A DNA stretch of 40,524 nucleotides from OPU3-GD-OMZ sp001901525 (GCA_963981505.1 CAXCEI010000012.1:1-40524), one strand, 5' to 3'. Shown: positions 25,763 to 34,424, numbered from the stretch's first letter. The notes: a model not told the origin generated them from the sequence alone. Numbers and translations are program-made.

Positions 25763-26932
25763 TTAGGAAGCGAGCATTTCTAAAGCCAGTTTCGCCATAT
25801 TAACCGAACCGCCGCCTTGGCCTAACTGCTGTTTAACGGCTAAAAGTTGTTTGCAAATACCCCTTCGGTAGTGCTGATCATTAACAATGGCCAACACTTC
25901 ACGGGCCATATTTTCAGCGCTGGCTTCATGTTGAATGAGTTCTTTAACAATGCCTTGATTGGCAATAATATTCGGTAAACCAATGAAATTAATATTAACC
26001 AACAATCGACCCAACCCATAGGTTAAGGCAGACAATTTATAGACGATGACCATCGGGACTTCTAACAGAGCAATTTCTAATGTCGCGGTTCCCGACGTGG
26101 TTAATACCGCATCGCAACACTGCACCACATCATAAAATTCTTGTTTGACCACGCGCACATTAACCGTCGCGGTTGCCAAATAAGACGCTATCAATTCATC
26201 GCTGACGGAATTGGCTTGCGGCAACATAAACTGACACCCCGGTAGTTGGCCGGCTATATGCTCAGCTGCCAGCAACATTTCCGGCAACAACCGTTTAATT
26301 TCATTGTGCCGACTGCCGGGTAACAAACCAATAACCGGCGTGTCCGCATTGATCTCAAAATGGCCTCGCACTGCAGCCTTGGTATATTTAGGTTTCACCG
26401 CATCTACCGACGGGTGCCCCACATAACGCACCGGTACCTTTTCGCGTTCATAGTAAGGGACTTCAAAAGGAAAGATGACGGCCATCATATCAATGACTCG
26501 ACCATATTTTTTAACCCGCCCCGGGCGCCAGGCCCACACTTGTGGGCTGACATAAAAGAGCACTTTAACCCCACACTGTTTCGCATACGCGGCTAATTTA
26601 TAATTAAACTCTTTATAATCAACACAAATTAAGAGATCGGGTTGTTGTTCACGTAGCGTTTTCTTAACCAACGCCAAGGCCTGCCTGATTTCACGGTAAT
26701 GGCGCAGTACTTCCACAACACCAATCACACCAATATTGGCAGCATCAAAACATAATTCAATGCCCGCCTCACGCATACAGGTGCTCCCCATACCGATGCC
26801 TTTTACCGCAGGAGACATTTCTTTAAGCGCCAAAAACAATTCTGCACCGTGACGATCACCCGAGGCTTCACCGGCCACAATCATGACTCTCGGATTTTTT
26901 TTATGCTGATCTGTCAATGCCCCGATCTCCAC
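25763..26932 (-). CDS. lpxB: Lipid-A-disaccharide synthase
   Basis: LpxB joins 2,3-diacyl-glucosamine 1-phosphate to UDP-2,3-diacyl-glucosamine, making the tetra-acyl disaccharide of lipid A on the inner face of the inner membrane. The 389-residue product (E. coli 382) is a GT-B glycosyltransferase with the family start VAGEASGDRHG and the downstream ISPQVWAWRPGR-like stretch (YVSPQVWAWRPGR). The motif GLLPGSRHNEI and the TSGTATLE segment also fit. A later Met at about residue 17 is just before the conserved start; I kept the longer form. It is the last gene of the xerD-lpxA-gnnA-gnnB-lpxB block. If the Gnn enzymes act as predicted, its substrates carry 3-amino groups. Confidence 0.97.
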   Translation of the reverse strand: MEIGALTDQHKKNPRVMIVAGEASGDRHGAELFLALKEMSPAVKGIGMGSTCMREAGIELCFDAANIGVIGVVEVLRHYREIRQALALVKKTLREQQPDLLICVDYKEFNYKLAAYAKQCGVKVLFYVSPQVWAWRPGRVKKYGRVIDMMAVIFPFEVPYYEREKVPVRYVGHPSVDAVKPKYTKAAVRGHFEINADTPVIGLLPGSRHNEIKRLLPEMLLAAEHIAGQLPGCQFMLPQANSVSDELIASYLATATVNVRVVKQEFYDVVQCCDAVLTTSGTATLEIALLEVPMVIVYKLSALTYGLGRLLVNINFIGLPNIIANQGIVKELIQHEASAENMAREVLAIVNDQHYRRGICKQLLAVKQQLGQGGGSVNMAKLALEMLAS

Positions 26933-26951
26933 ACCTTAACGGCTTAACACA

Positions 26952-28046
26952 CTAGGACAAGGTAGCGCTAATAACCGCCGCAATCGCTCTGATTTGACTA
27001 TCACTCAGACTAGGACAAATAGGGAGCGAAAGACAACGCGCTGCAACCGATTCCGTAACCGGTAAAGATAACCCCTCACAACTGTCTAAAAAGACCGTTT
27101 GTTGATGCAACGGTACGGGGTAGTACACCGCACAAGCGATCTGCTGTGCCTGTAGGGCTGCTAAAATCTTTTCTCGATGATCGGATAACATCGTGTACTG
27201 ATGATACACATGCACACCGAGACCATCTTCAAACGGTGTTTCCAGTGGCAAACCCTGCAATAACTCAGAATACAAATGCGCCACCGCACGCCGGCGTTGA
27301 TTACTGTTCTCAATACGCTTTAACTTTGCCCGCAAAATAACCGCCTGCATTTCATCTAACCGGCTGTTATAACCAATCACATCATGGTAGTAACGCACAT
27401 CAGAACCGTGATTACGTAGTTTTTTTATCATTGCGGCTATCTCATCGGATGAGGTTGTCACCAACCCTCCATCACCGTAGGCCCCTAAATTCTTACTGGG
27501 AAAAAAACTAAATCCCGCCGCATCGCCAAAACTACCGGTTTGTTGGTCGTCAATCGAAGCGCCAAAAGATTGCGCACAATCTTCAATCAATTTAAGGTTT
27601 TGACGCTGACACAAGTCCTTAATCGCGCCCATATCAGCCGGCTGCCCGAATAGATGAACCGGCATCACAGCGCGGGTTTTAGCGGTAATCGCACCGGCAA
27701 TAGTTGCTGCGGTAATATTAAACGTCTTTGCGTCGATATCTACAAACACCGGTGTCGCCCCGACATAACGAATCGCTTCTGCCGTGGCAATAAAAGTAAA
27801 GGCTGAGGTAATCACTTCATCGCCTTCGCCGATACCGGCCGCGACCAACGCCAAATGCAGCGCATCGGTACCAGAGGCCACACCAATTGCATGCTTAACC
27901 CCTAAATAATCAGCCGCCTCTTGCTCAAACGCCTGCACATTCGGTCCTAAAATAAAAGCACAACTGTCTAAAACCGCATTGATGCCTTGTTGGATCTCAG
28001 TTTTTATTTCGCTGTATTCTGCTTTCAGGTTTACCATTGGAATCAT
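26952..28046 (-). CDS. gnnB: DegT/DnrJ/EryC1/StrS aminotransferase, GnnB-like
   Basis: The 364-residue PLP enzyme of the sugar-nucleotide aminotransferase family has the aldimine lysine K185 in FFPSKNLGAYGDGG, D156 in LIEDCAQSFGA and the SGTDALHLAL loop. Placed between gnnA-like and lpxB, it most likely aminates the 3-keto intermediate to give UDP-2-acetamido-3-amino-2,3-dideoxyglucose, as GnnB does in Acidithiobacillus ferrooxidans. The alternative is a WlbE/WbpE-type enzyme acting on UDP-GlcNAc uronic acid derivatives. The lpxA/lpxB context favours GnnB, and the sequence alone does not decide it. It starts 72 bases after gnnA. Confidence 0.78.
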   Translation of the reverse strand: MIPMVNLKAEYSEIKTEIQQGINAVLDSCAFILGPNVQAFEQEAADYLGVKHAIGVASGTDALHLALVAAGIGEGDEVITSAFTFIATAEAIRYVGATPVFVDIDAKTFNITAATIAGAITAKTRAVMPVHLFGQPADMGAIKDLCQRQNLKLIEDCAQSFGASIDDQQTGSFGDAAGFSFFPSKNLGAYGDGGLVTTSSDEIAAMIKKLRNHGSDVRYYHDVIGYNSRLDEMQAVILRAKLKRIENSNQRRRAVAHLYSELLQGLPLETPFEDGLGVHVYHQYTMLSDHREKILAALQAQQIACAVYYPVPLHQQTVFLDSCEGLSLPVTESVAARCLSLPICPSLSDSQIRAIAAVISATLS

Positions 28047-28118
28047 TATTACTGTCCTTATCTCTTAACTTTATGAACTGATGATCAATAACAAAATTAA
28101 CTTATCAGACCGAACCCA

Positions 28119-29051
28119 CTAATTAATGAGTTGGCTAATTTGTATTGCAACTTCTAGTGCTCTTTTTCCCGACTCACCGCTGACTAACGGTTCCTCACCG
28201 GTCTTAATACAGTGTAAAAATGATTTTATCTCTTCCAGTAAAGCATCGCCGTTTTCAAAGGTCGACTCATTCGTTTTAATATCAGGAATCCCCGGGAACA
28301 TTTCTTTATCGCCAATCTGATGCTGCGTCAGGACACGATTTTGAAAATCAACCGACACATAACAACTGGGACGGAACATACGCATTTTACGCTCCATTTT
28401 CATACTGACCCGACTGGCGGTCACATTAGCAACACAGCCACTTTTAAACACAATCCGTGCATTAGCAATGTCGGTTCCTTTTGTTAAAACCGGCGTACCG
28501 CTGGCATCAAGACGTGCTATTTCCGAATCGACTAATGCTAAAATAATATCGATATCATGAATCATTAAATCCAGAACCACACTGACATCATTGGCACGCG
28601 GGTTAAAAGGCGATAACCGATGTGACTCAATAAACAGCGGCTTATCCGGCAAATGATCTAACCCCATAACTGCAGGGTTAAAGCGCTCTAAATGACCAAC
28701 TTGTAATAACACATGATTCGCTTTTGCCGCGGCGATCAATTCATCGGCCTCTTCAACGGTTACCGTAATTGGCTTTTCCACCAACACATGCGCGCCGTGA
28801 TTAATAAAATCTAAGGCTACTTTATGATGTAAGGTTGTGGGAACCACAATACTAACCGCATCGACCTGACCCAATAACTGGCGGTAATCTGTCAATGCCT
28901 GTGTTTGATGTTTTTGTGCTATTTCTTCGGCTGCCTGTTGATTAACATCCACGACAGCCACTAGCTCACAGTCCGGAAGCCCGGCATATTTTTCCGCATG
29001 AAATTTGCCCAAATATCCGGCACCAATAACCGCGCTCTTAATTTTTTTCAT
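28119..29051 (-). CDS. gnnA: Gfo/Idh/MocA oxidoreductase, GnnA-like
   Basis: The 310-residue protein has an N-terminal Rossmann loop G10-A-G-Y-L-G15 and the EKP motif (E92-K-P94) characteristic of Gfo/Idh/MocA dehydrogenases. It also has the family signature region HLERFNPAV and the MIHDIDIILAL segment. GnnA oxidises the 3-hydroxyl of UDP-GlcNAc with NAD before GnnB adds nitrogen. It lies directly between lpxA and gnnB-like, in the same order as the A. ferrooxidans cluster. A WlbA-like role in another surface sugar cannot be excluded from sequence alone, but the neighbour order argues for lipid A modification. Confidence 0.78.
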   Translation of the reverse strand: MKKIKSAVIGAGYLGKFHAEKYAGLPDCELVAVVDVNQQAAEEIAQKHQTQALTDYRQLLGQVDAVSIVVPTTLHHKVALDFINHGAHVLVEKPITVTVEEADELIAAAKANHVLLQVGHLERFNPAVMGLDHLPDKPLFIESHRLSPFNPRANDVSVVLDLMIHDIDIILALVDSEIARLDASGTPVLTKGTDIANARIVFKSGCVANVTASRVSMKMERKMRMFRPSCYVSVDFQNRVLTQHQIGDKEMFPGIPDIKTNESTFENGDALLEEIKSFLHCIKTGEEPLVSGESGKRALEVAIQISQLIN

Positions 29052-29095
29052 GGCTGAAATCTTTACTTAAAAAATATTTTTTTACTCTAAAACGT

Positions 29096-29857
29096 TTACT
29101 TAAACCCATGAACGCCGCGTTTTGACTTGATCGCCAGCCAGGCTTTCAAAATACTAATTTCCGGAGTCTCATCCAAATCAGCAATCGACTGTTGCGCCCT
29201 AAGCAGTCTAAAGGCCGTTGTTAACGCCTTATAACGCTCGCCGCTAATACCGGCCCGCCGTAAACCCACAGCATTCAGTCGGTAATGTTTCGCCGGTGCA
29301 CCGCCTGCAGTGCTAAAGGGTAAAACATCCATACTTAAACCGGAGGTTCCCCTGACAATGGCAAAACAACCGATGCGACAAAATTGGTGCGCCACCACAG
29401 CACCGCCCATAAAAACATTATTACCCACTTCAACAAAACCGCCAATAGCGACATTATTTGCAAAAACAGTCTGGTCACCGATCACACAATCATGTGCGAC
29501 ATGACTGTGATTCATAAAAAAACACTGTGAACCAATCATTGTCGCCCCTTCAACAACCGTTGCCCGGTGAGCCGTAAAGCCTTCACGAAAAACATTGTTA
29601 TCGCCGATGGATAAGTAACTCACCGTTTCAGCACTAAAAGCAATATCTTGCGGTAAATCACCCAACACCACATGCGAGTGCACCCGATTACCACTCCCCA
29701 TGCGCACAAAACGTTTAATTACCGCATGGGCCTGAATTTCACAACCATCACCCAGCACCACATCCGGTTCTATCACCGCATACGGACCAATAATAACCCC
29801 GTCTCCTATTTTAACATTTTCAGCGATACACGCCGTAGGGTGAATACTCGTTGTCAT
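29096..29857 (-). CDS. lpxA: UDP-N-acetylglucosamine (or 3-amino analogue) acyltransferase
   Basis: LpxA transfers a 3-hydroxyacyl chain from ACP to the 3-position of the sugar nucleotide and is the first lipid A enzyme. The 253-residue protein is a left-handed beta-helix of hexapeptide repeats. The catalytic histidine H122 (E. coli H125) lies in HVAHDC. By hand alignment, offset by three residues, D71 equals E. coli D74, A73 replaces K76, and G170 equals the acyl-length ruler G173. A glycine there suggests a long acyl chain, about C14. Loss of the lysine may relate to a 3-amino substrate. It starts five bases after the xerD stop with an AGAGG site inside xerD. Confidence 0.95.
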   Translation of the reverse strand: MTTSIHPTACIAENVKIGDGVIIGPYAVIEPDVVLGDGCEIQAHAVIKRFVRMGSGNRVHSHVVLGDLPQDIAFSAETVSYLSIGDNNVFREGFTAHRATVVEGATMIGSQCFFMNHSHVAHDCVIGDQTVFANNVAIGGFVEVGNNVFMGGAVVAHQFCRIGCFAIVRGTSGLSMDVLPFSTAGGAPAKHYRLNAVGLRRAGISGERYKALTTAFRLLRAQQSIADLDETPEISILKAWLAIKSKRGVHGFK

Positions 29858-29862
29858 GTCAA

Positions 29863-30747
29863 TTAACCTCTTGGATGATATTGCTGATGCAATTCTTTTA
29901 AACGTTCTTGGGCAATATGTGTATAAATCTGTGTTGTCGATAAGTCACTGTGTCCGAGTAGTAATTGTACCACTCTTAAGTCCGCACCATGATTTAGCAA
30001 ATGTGTCGCAAAGGCGTGTCGCAATGTATGTGGGGACAGTGATTTAGTAATGCCGGCCACACTGGCATAACGCTTAATCAAATACCAAAAAGCTTGTCGG
30101 GTCATCGCCGAACCTCTCTTCGTTACAAACAAAAAGTCACTTTGTCGACCGGCTAAAATAGCTTCTCGCGCAACGCTAATATATTGCTCTAACCAACTCA
30201 ATGCTTGTTCGCCTACAGGAACAAGTCGCTCCTTATTGCCTTTTCCAACAATACGTACCGCGCCTTGACGCAAACTGATTTGTTCAAAGCGGAGTGCTAT
30301 CAATTCTGAGACCCGAAGCCCTGTCGCATAAAGCAACTCCAACATGGCTCGATCACGATAACCCAAAGGCAAAAGCACATCCGGTGCTGCCAGTAATTTT
30401 TCAACGTCTTGTTCAGACAAACTCACCGGCAACGGACGACCTAACTGCGGTGGCTCAATGTGCATGGTCGGATCTACTTTAAGTTGATTCTCACGCACTA
30501 AATAACGGTAAAACTGGCGTAACGAGGACAACATCCGAGCCGCTGAGCGTCGGCTCACACCTTGCTCAAAACGCATCGCCATAAATTGTGAAATATCACT
30601 ACTGCCCACATCAAGCATACTTTTTGATGCCAAAAAATCGGCAAAAATCATTAAATCACTGCCATATGCACTGAGTGTATTCTCACTCAACCCCTGTTCA
30701 GACCAAGTCGCATCTAAAAACAAGTCAATTAAAATCTTAGCACTCAT
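29863..30747 (-). CDS. xerD: Site-specific tyrosine recombinase XerD
   Basis: XerD works with XerC at dif to resolve chromosome dimers under FtsK control. The 294-residue product (E. coli 298) has the full catalytic set: R145 in ATGLRVSEL, K169 in GKGNKER, H240 and R243 in HTLRHAFATHLL, H266 in LLGHSDLS and nucleophile Y275. It is not linked to any attachment site or integron array, so it is a housekeeping recombinase. It is the first gene of a block continuing into lpxA, with a good promoter about 36 bases upstream of the start. In E. coli xerD precedes dsbC and recJ; here it precedes lpxA. Confidence 0.96.
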   Translation of the reverse strand: MSAKILIDLFLDATWSEQGLSENTLSAYGSDLMIFADFLASKSMLDVGSSDISQFMAMRFEQGVSRRSAARMLSSLRQFYRYLVRENQLKVDPTMHIEPPQLGRPLPVSLSEQDVEKLLAAPDVLLPLGYRDRAMLELLYATGLRVSELIALRFEQISLRQGAVRIVGKGNKERLVPVGEQALSWLEQYISVAREAILAGRQSDFLFVTKRGSAMTRQAFWYLIKRYASVAGITKSLSPHTLRHAFATHLLNHGADLRVVQLLLGHSDLSTTQIYTHIAQERLKELHQQYHPRG

Positions 30748-30782
30748 CGTTAATTAACTAAACGTTAGCGGGTAACATCAAC

Positions 30783-30812
30783 AGTATACTGAATTCAATA
30801 CCGGTATATCAA
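30783..30812 (-). promoter_or_regulatory. Putative promoter for xerD-lpxA-gnnA-gnnB-lpxB
   Basis: On the minus strand TTGATA (30812-30807) and TATACT (30788-30783) are separated by 18 bases. Each matches five of six consensus bases. The position, about 36 bases before the xerD ATG, is normal. No other promoter of this quality was seen within the block. Confidence 0.65.
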
Positions 30813-30850
30813 AAGGTATCCCTAAACCCTGTGCACTAAAGTGGCAGTCA

Positions 30851-30881
30851 AAAAAAAACAGCCCGGAGGCTGCCTTTTTTT
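30851..30881 (-). terminator. Intrinsic terminator after rplS
   Basis: On the minus strand CAGCC and GGCTG pair across a TCCG tetraloop and are followed by eight T residues. An A-run precedes the stem. The site is about 28 bases after the rplS stop and just upstream of the xerD promoter, so it separates the two operons. Confidence 0.8.
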
Positions 30882-30900
30882 AAAAAGCTCAAGTTTCTGC

Positions 30901-31248
30901 TTACTTAAGTTTCTCTTTAATACGTGCACGTTTACCGGTTAAGTCACGCAAATAATACAATTTAGCACGACGTACATCACCACGACGCTTAACTTCAATA
31001 TCACCCACAATATGACTATGCGTTTGGAAAACACGCTCAACACCTTCACCATGAGAGATCTTACGTACCGTAAACGCTGAATTAACGCCACGGTTCCGTT
31101 TAGCAATCACGACACCCTCAAAAGCCTGTAGTCTTTCACGACTTCCCTCTGTTACTTTAACCTGAACAACAACGGTATCACCGGGGTTGAAATCCGGAAT
31201 ATTCGTCTTTAATTGTTCTTGCTCCAGTTGCTCAATAATATTACTCAT
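30901..31248 (-). CDS. rplS: 50S ribosomal protein L19
   Basis: L19 sits at the interface of the two subunits. The 115-residue product has the family length and the signature stretch FNPGDTVVVQVKVTEGSRERLQ, then GVVIAKRNRGVNSAFTVRKIS. It is the last gene of the rpsP-rimM-trmD-rplS operon, an order conserved across proteobacteria. It starts about 9 bases after the trmD stop with an AAGGG-type ribosome site and is followed by a terminator. Confidence 0.98.
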   Translation of the reverse strand: MSNIIEQLEQEQLKTNIPDFNPGDTVVVQVKVTEGSRERLQAFEGVVIAKRNRGVNSAFTVRKISHGEGVERVFQTHSHIVGDIEVKRRGDVRRAKLYYLRDLTGKRARIKEKLK

Positions 31249-31257
31249 GACACACCC

Positions 31258-31995
31258 TTAACTCTTAGTTTTAATCTCGTTCAATAAAGCTGCCTGCTCA
31301 GCAGACAACGCAATCTCATTTAATAAATCCGGCCTTTTAGACCGCGTATTTTCCCATGCCTGTTGTAGTCGCCAACGAGCAATTTCCGCATGATTACCGC
31401 TCAATAACACTTCCGGAACCGTTTGACCGTCTATCGACTCTGGCCGAGTATAATGCGGGCAATCCAATAAACCATTCATATGCGAATCTTGCTGAGCCGA
31501 TTCCTTAGCGCCCAACACACCCGGTAACAACCGAGTCACTGCATCTATAACCACTAACGCAGCCAATTCACCGCCACTGATCACATAATCCCCCAGCGAC
31601 CATTCTTCATCGATCTCTGCGGTTATTAAACGCTCATCAATGCCTTCATAACGACCTGCAACCAAAACTAACTGTGATAGTTCGCAGGTCTTAACCAATA
31701 AATCCTGAGTTAGCGGTTTACCCTGCGGACTTAAATAAATCACTTTTCTGGCTGTGACATCACCCGCCTTTTTGGCGCTTATGATCGCTTCCTGTAACGG
31801 TTGATACATCATCACCATGCCAGGTCCACCACCGTAAGGCCTCGCATCTACCGTACGATGCCGGTCTTCGGTAAAATCTCTAGGATTCCATGTCGCCAAA
31901 TCGACCAACTGATTATCTATGGCTCTACCGACAACGCCAAAACCCACCGCCTGCTGAACCATCTCAGGAAACAGAGTCACCACATCAAAGCGCAT
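31258..31995 (-). CDS. trmD: tRNA (guanine37-N1)-methyltransferase TrmD
   Basis: TrmD methylates G37 next to the anticodon of several tRNAs and prevents frameshifting. It belongs to the knotted SPOUT class. The 245-residue form starts MRFDVVTLFPEM, matching the family start. The SAM-binding trefoil segment YVISGGELAALVVIDA and the ARPYGGGPGMVM stretch are present. A GTG at 32004, overlapping the rimM stop by one base (TAGTG), would add three residues. I chose the ATG at 31995 by comparison with the family start, but the GTG is possible and would couple translation to rimM. Confidence 0.95.
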   Translation of the reverse strand: MRFDVVTLFPEMVQQAVGFGVVGRAIDNQLVDLATWNPRDFTEDRHRTVDARPYGGGPGMVMMYQPLQEAIISAKKAGDVTARKVIYLSPQGKPLTQDLLVKTCELSQLVLVAGRYEGIDERLITAEIDEEWSLGDYVISGGELAALVVIDAVTRLLPGVLGAKESAQQDSHMNGLLDCPHYTRPESIDGQTVPEVLLSGNHAEIARWRLQQAWENTRSKRPDLLNEIALSAEQAALLNEIKTKS

Positions 31996-32003
31996 GCTAG
32001 CCA

Positions 32004-32507
32004 CTAAAAATAAGGATCCCAGTCAACGTCAATACTGCCCGCTACTAAATCAATCTTTTTAATAACCGACCCTTGGATAAAAGGGATCAGCCGTTCACTA
32101 TCACCTTGAACCACAAGCACATCATTCGCGCCGGTTTCTAAAAGATGATCAACAACCCCTAAAGAAACACCCGTTGTGGTTACAACGGCCAAGCCGACAA
32201 GATCTGACCAGTAGTATTCATCTTTCTCCGGATCAGGTAATTGACTTCGTGCTATTGAGATCGTCCAACCACATAAGGACTCTGCTTGCTCGCAACGCTC
32301 GATCGTTTCCAAACGAGCGACAATACCTTTACCCTGAATTCGACCATCGATTACCTTCAATAACCGCTGTTCACGCCCCTTCTCTAATAACCAGGGCGAA
32401 TAATTCACTATATTTTCTCTCGGACTGGTGTCTGAAAAAACCTTAACCCAGCCATTAACACCAAAAACACCGGTGATTTTACCTATGACAAGATACGTTT
32501 CTGCCAC
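32004..32507 (-). CDS. rimM: Ribosome maturation factor RimM
   Basis: RimM binds S19 and assists maturation of the 30S head. The 167-residue product has the N-terminal barrel starting VIGKITGVFGVNGWVKV and a C-terminal PRC-type barrel with YYWSDLVGLAV. The length is normal. It lies between rpsP and trmD, its usual place, and its stop may be shared with the trmD GTG. Confidence 0.97.
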   Translation of the reverse strand: MAETYLVIGKITGVFGVNGWVKVFSDTSPRENIVNYSPWLLEKGREQRLLKVIDGRIQGKGIVARLETIERCEQAESLCGWTISIARSQLPDPEKDEYYWSDLVGLAVVTTTGVSLGVVDHLLETGANDVLVVQGDSERLIPFIQGSVIKKIDLVAGSIDVDWDPYF

Positions 32508-32517
32508 TGGTAATCTT

Positions 32518-32769
32518 TTACTCTGCCGCTTTCTTTGCTTCTTTTACCAACTTAGCAACACGCTCTGAAGTTTGTGCACCGTGTGACTTCCAATGCGTTA
32601 CGCGGTCAACGTCCAAGCGTAATCTTTCTTCATTACCCCGTGCTAATGGGTTAAAAAAACCAAGACGCTCAATATAACGCCCATCACGACTTCTTCTACT
32701 ATCTGCCACAACAACATGATAAAAAGGACTATCCTTTGCACCACCTCTTGCAAGACGAATGGTTACCAT
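32518..32769 (-). CDS. rpsP: 30S ribosomal protein S16
   Basis: S16 binds early to 16S rRNA in the small-subunit body. The 83-residue product has the family start MVTIRLARGGAKDSPFYHVVVADSR and the ERLGFFNPLA segment. It is the first gene of the rpsP-rimM-trmD-rplS operon. A GAGG ribosome site precedes the ATG, and a good promoter lies about 45 bases upstream. Confidence 0.98.
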   Translation of the reverse strand: MVTIRLARGGAKDSPFYHVVVADSRRSRDGRYIERLGFFNPLARGNEERLRLDVDRVTHWKSHGAQTSERVAKLVKEAKKAAE

Positions 32770-32809
32770 TAAAATTTCCTCACAAAACTATAATCAAATA
32801 AATCGGATC

Positions 32810-32837
32810 ATTGTACGGGCTTTTAGCAGAATGTGAA
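32810..32837 (-). promoter_or_regulatory. Putative promoter for rpsP-rimM-trmD-rplS
   Basis: On the minus strand TTCACA (32837-32832) and TACAAT (32815-32810) are separated by 16 bases. Each matches five of six consensus bases. It lies between ffh and rpsP, about 40 bases before the rpsP ATG, and would give the ribosomal operon its own start. No strong terminator was seen after ffh, so read-through from ffh is also possible. Confidence 0.6.
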
Positions 32838-32893
32838 GAAATAATTGCACTCCAACCCAATAAAAACCGTCCCACTACGAACTAAAAAGCGAC

Positions 32894-34261
32894 TTAACCG
32901 CCTAAACCACCGCCCATACCACCCATATTGCTCTTTAACCCACGCATCATATTGGCCATATTGCCCTTTTTGAAACGTTTCATCATTTTTTGCATCATTT
33001 TAAACTGCTTTAACAATTTATTGAGATCTTGAAGATCCTGACCGCAACCCGCAGCAATGCGCTTTTTCCGATTTCCCTTAATGATATCGGGAAATTTTCT
33101 TTCCTGAAACGTCATCGAATTGATCACAGCGACTTGCCGTGCCAGTTCCTTATCATTCACCTTATCTTTAACGCTTTCAGATAAGTTACCCATCCCGGGC
33201 ATTTTATCCAACAAAGAACCGACACCGCCCATATTCTGCATTTGTTGTAACTGGTCTTTAAAATCTTCCAGATTAAACGTCTGACCTTTCTTAACTTTCT
33301 TCGCGAGCCGTTCGGCTTTTTTCTGATCGACCTTGCGTTCAACTTGTTCGATCAGACTGAGCATATCCCCCATACCGAGAATACGTGAGGCTAAGCGATC
33401 GGGATGAAATAATTCTAATTCATCCGTTTTCTCACCGGTACCAATGAATTTAATGGGTTTCCCGGTAATATGACGAATCGACAAGGCTGCACCACCACGT
33501 GCATCACCGTCTGCCTTGGTGAGCACAACGCCGGTTAAAGGGAGCGCTTCATCAAACGCTTTCGCGGTATTAGCCGCATCCTGCCCGGTCATACTATCAA
33601 CCACAAAGAGGGTTTCAATCGGCTTAATCGCAGCATGTAAGGCTTTGATCTCAGCCATCATTTCATCATCAATGGCTAAACGTCCTGCCGTATCAACAAT
33701 TAATACATCAAGAAATTTACGCCGCGCTTTAGCAATGGCATTAGTGGCAATATCAACCGGTTTTTGTGAAACATCACTTTCAAAAAACTCCAAGGATAAA
33801 TCATTTGCTAAAGTTTCTAATTGCTTGATTGCCGCAGGTCGATAAACATCGGCACTGACAACACCCACTGATTTTTTATGATTTTCCTTCAGCCAACGTC
33901 CTAATTTTGCGACTGTCGTGGTTTTACCTGCCCCTTGCAAACCCGCCATTAAAATAACTGCCGGCGGATTAGTTTTAAAACTCAAGCCTTCATTCGCCCC
34001 GCCCATGACCTGCATGAGTTCATCTTGAACGATTTTCAATAAAGCTTGGCTAGGCAGTAAACTGGTTTCAACTTCGGTTCCCAATGCCCGAGTTTTTACC
34101 CCAGCAATAAACGCCTGAACCACAGGTAAGGCGACATCCGCTTCTAACAAGGACAGACGAATCTCGCGCAACGTATCCTTAATATTATCTTCAGTAAGAC
34201 GCCCTTGCCCGCGGACGACCTTAAGCGTTTTCGTTAAACGATCGGTTAAATTTTCAAACAT
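32894..34261 (-). CDS. ffh: Signal recognition particle GTPase Ffh
   Basis: Ffh binds 4.5S RNA and signal anchors of nascent inner-membrane proteins and docks with FtsY. The 455-residue product (E. coli 453) has an N-terminal helical domain, a GTPase domain with GLQGAGKT (107-114), DTAGRLAIDDEM and TKADGDARGG, and a C-terminal methionine-rich M domain with MQNMGGVGSLLDKMPGM and a basic tail. No 4.5S RNA gene (ffs) was recognised in this window. It is divergent from the ypjD-like gene, a common gammaproteobacterial arrangement. Confidence 0.98.
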   Translation of the reverse strand: MFENLTDRLTKTLKVVRGQGRLTEDNIKDTLREIRLSLLEADVALPVVQAFIAGVKTRALGTEVETSLLPSQALLKIVQDELMQVMGGANEGLSFKTNPPAVILMAGLQGAGKTTTVAKLGRWLKENHKKSVGVVSADVYRPAAIKQLETLANDLSLEFFESDVSQKPVDIATNAIAKARRKFLDVLIVDTAGRLAIDDEMMAEIKALHAAIKPIETLFVVDSMTGQDAANTAKAFDEALPLTGVVLTKADGDARGGAALSIRHITGKPIKFIGTGEKTDELELFHPDRLASRILGMGDMLSLIEQVERKVDQKKAERLAKKVKKGQTFNLEDFKDQLQQMQNMGGVGSLLDKMPGMGNLSESVKDKVNDKELARQVAVINSMTFQERKFPDIIKGNRKKRIAAGCGQDLQDLNKLLKQFKMMQKMMKRFKKGNMANMMRGLKSNMGGMGGGLGG

Positions 34262-34424
34262 AATAGACCAACACCTTCACAACTCTTAAATATGACTCAT
34301 TCAGAGCCCAAACAGGTTATAATTTTTAATTCTCCAAGAGAAACAACTTTATTTCCTTAGCAAATTATAGCTTTAATAGTAAAAGCAACCATTATGCCAG
34401 ACTAATCCAATAAGGACAGCCTTA

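Noticed and set aside
29863..30747. XerD as an integrase of a mobile element
   Set aside because: Length and catalytic residues fit the housekeeping XerD, and no phage, attachment site or tRNA gene is near.
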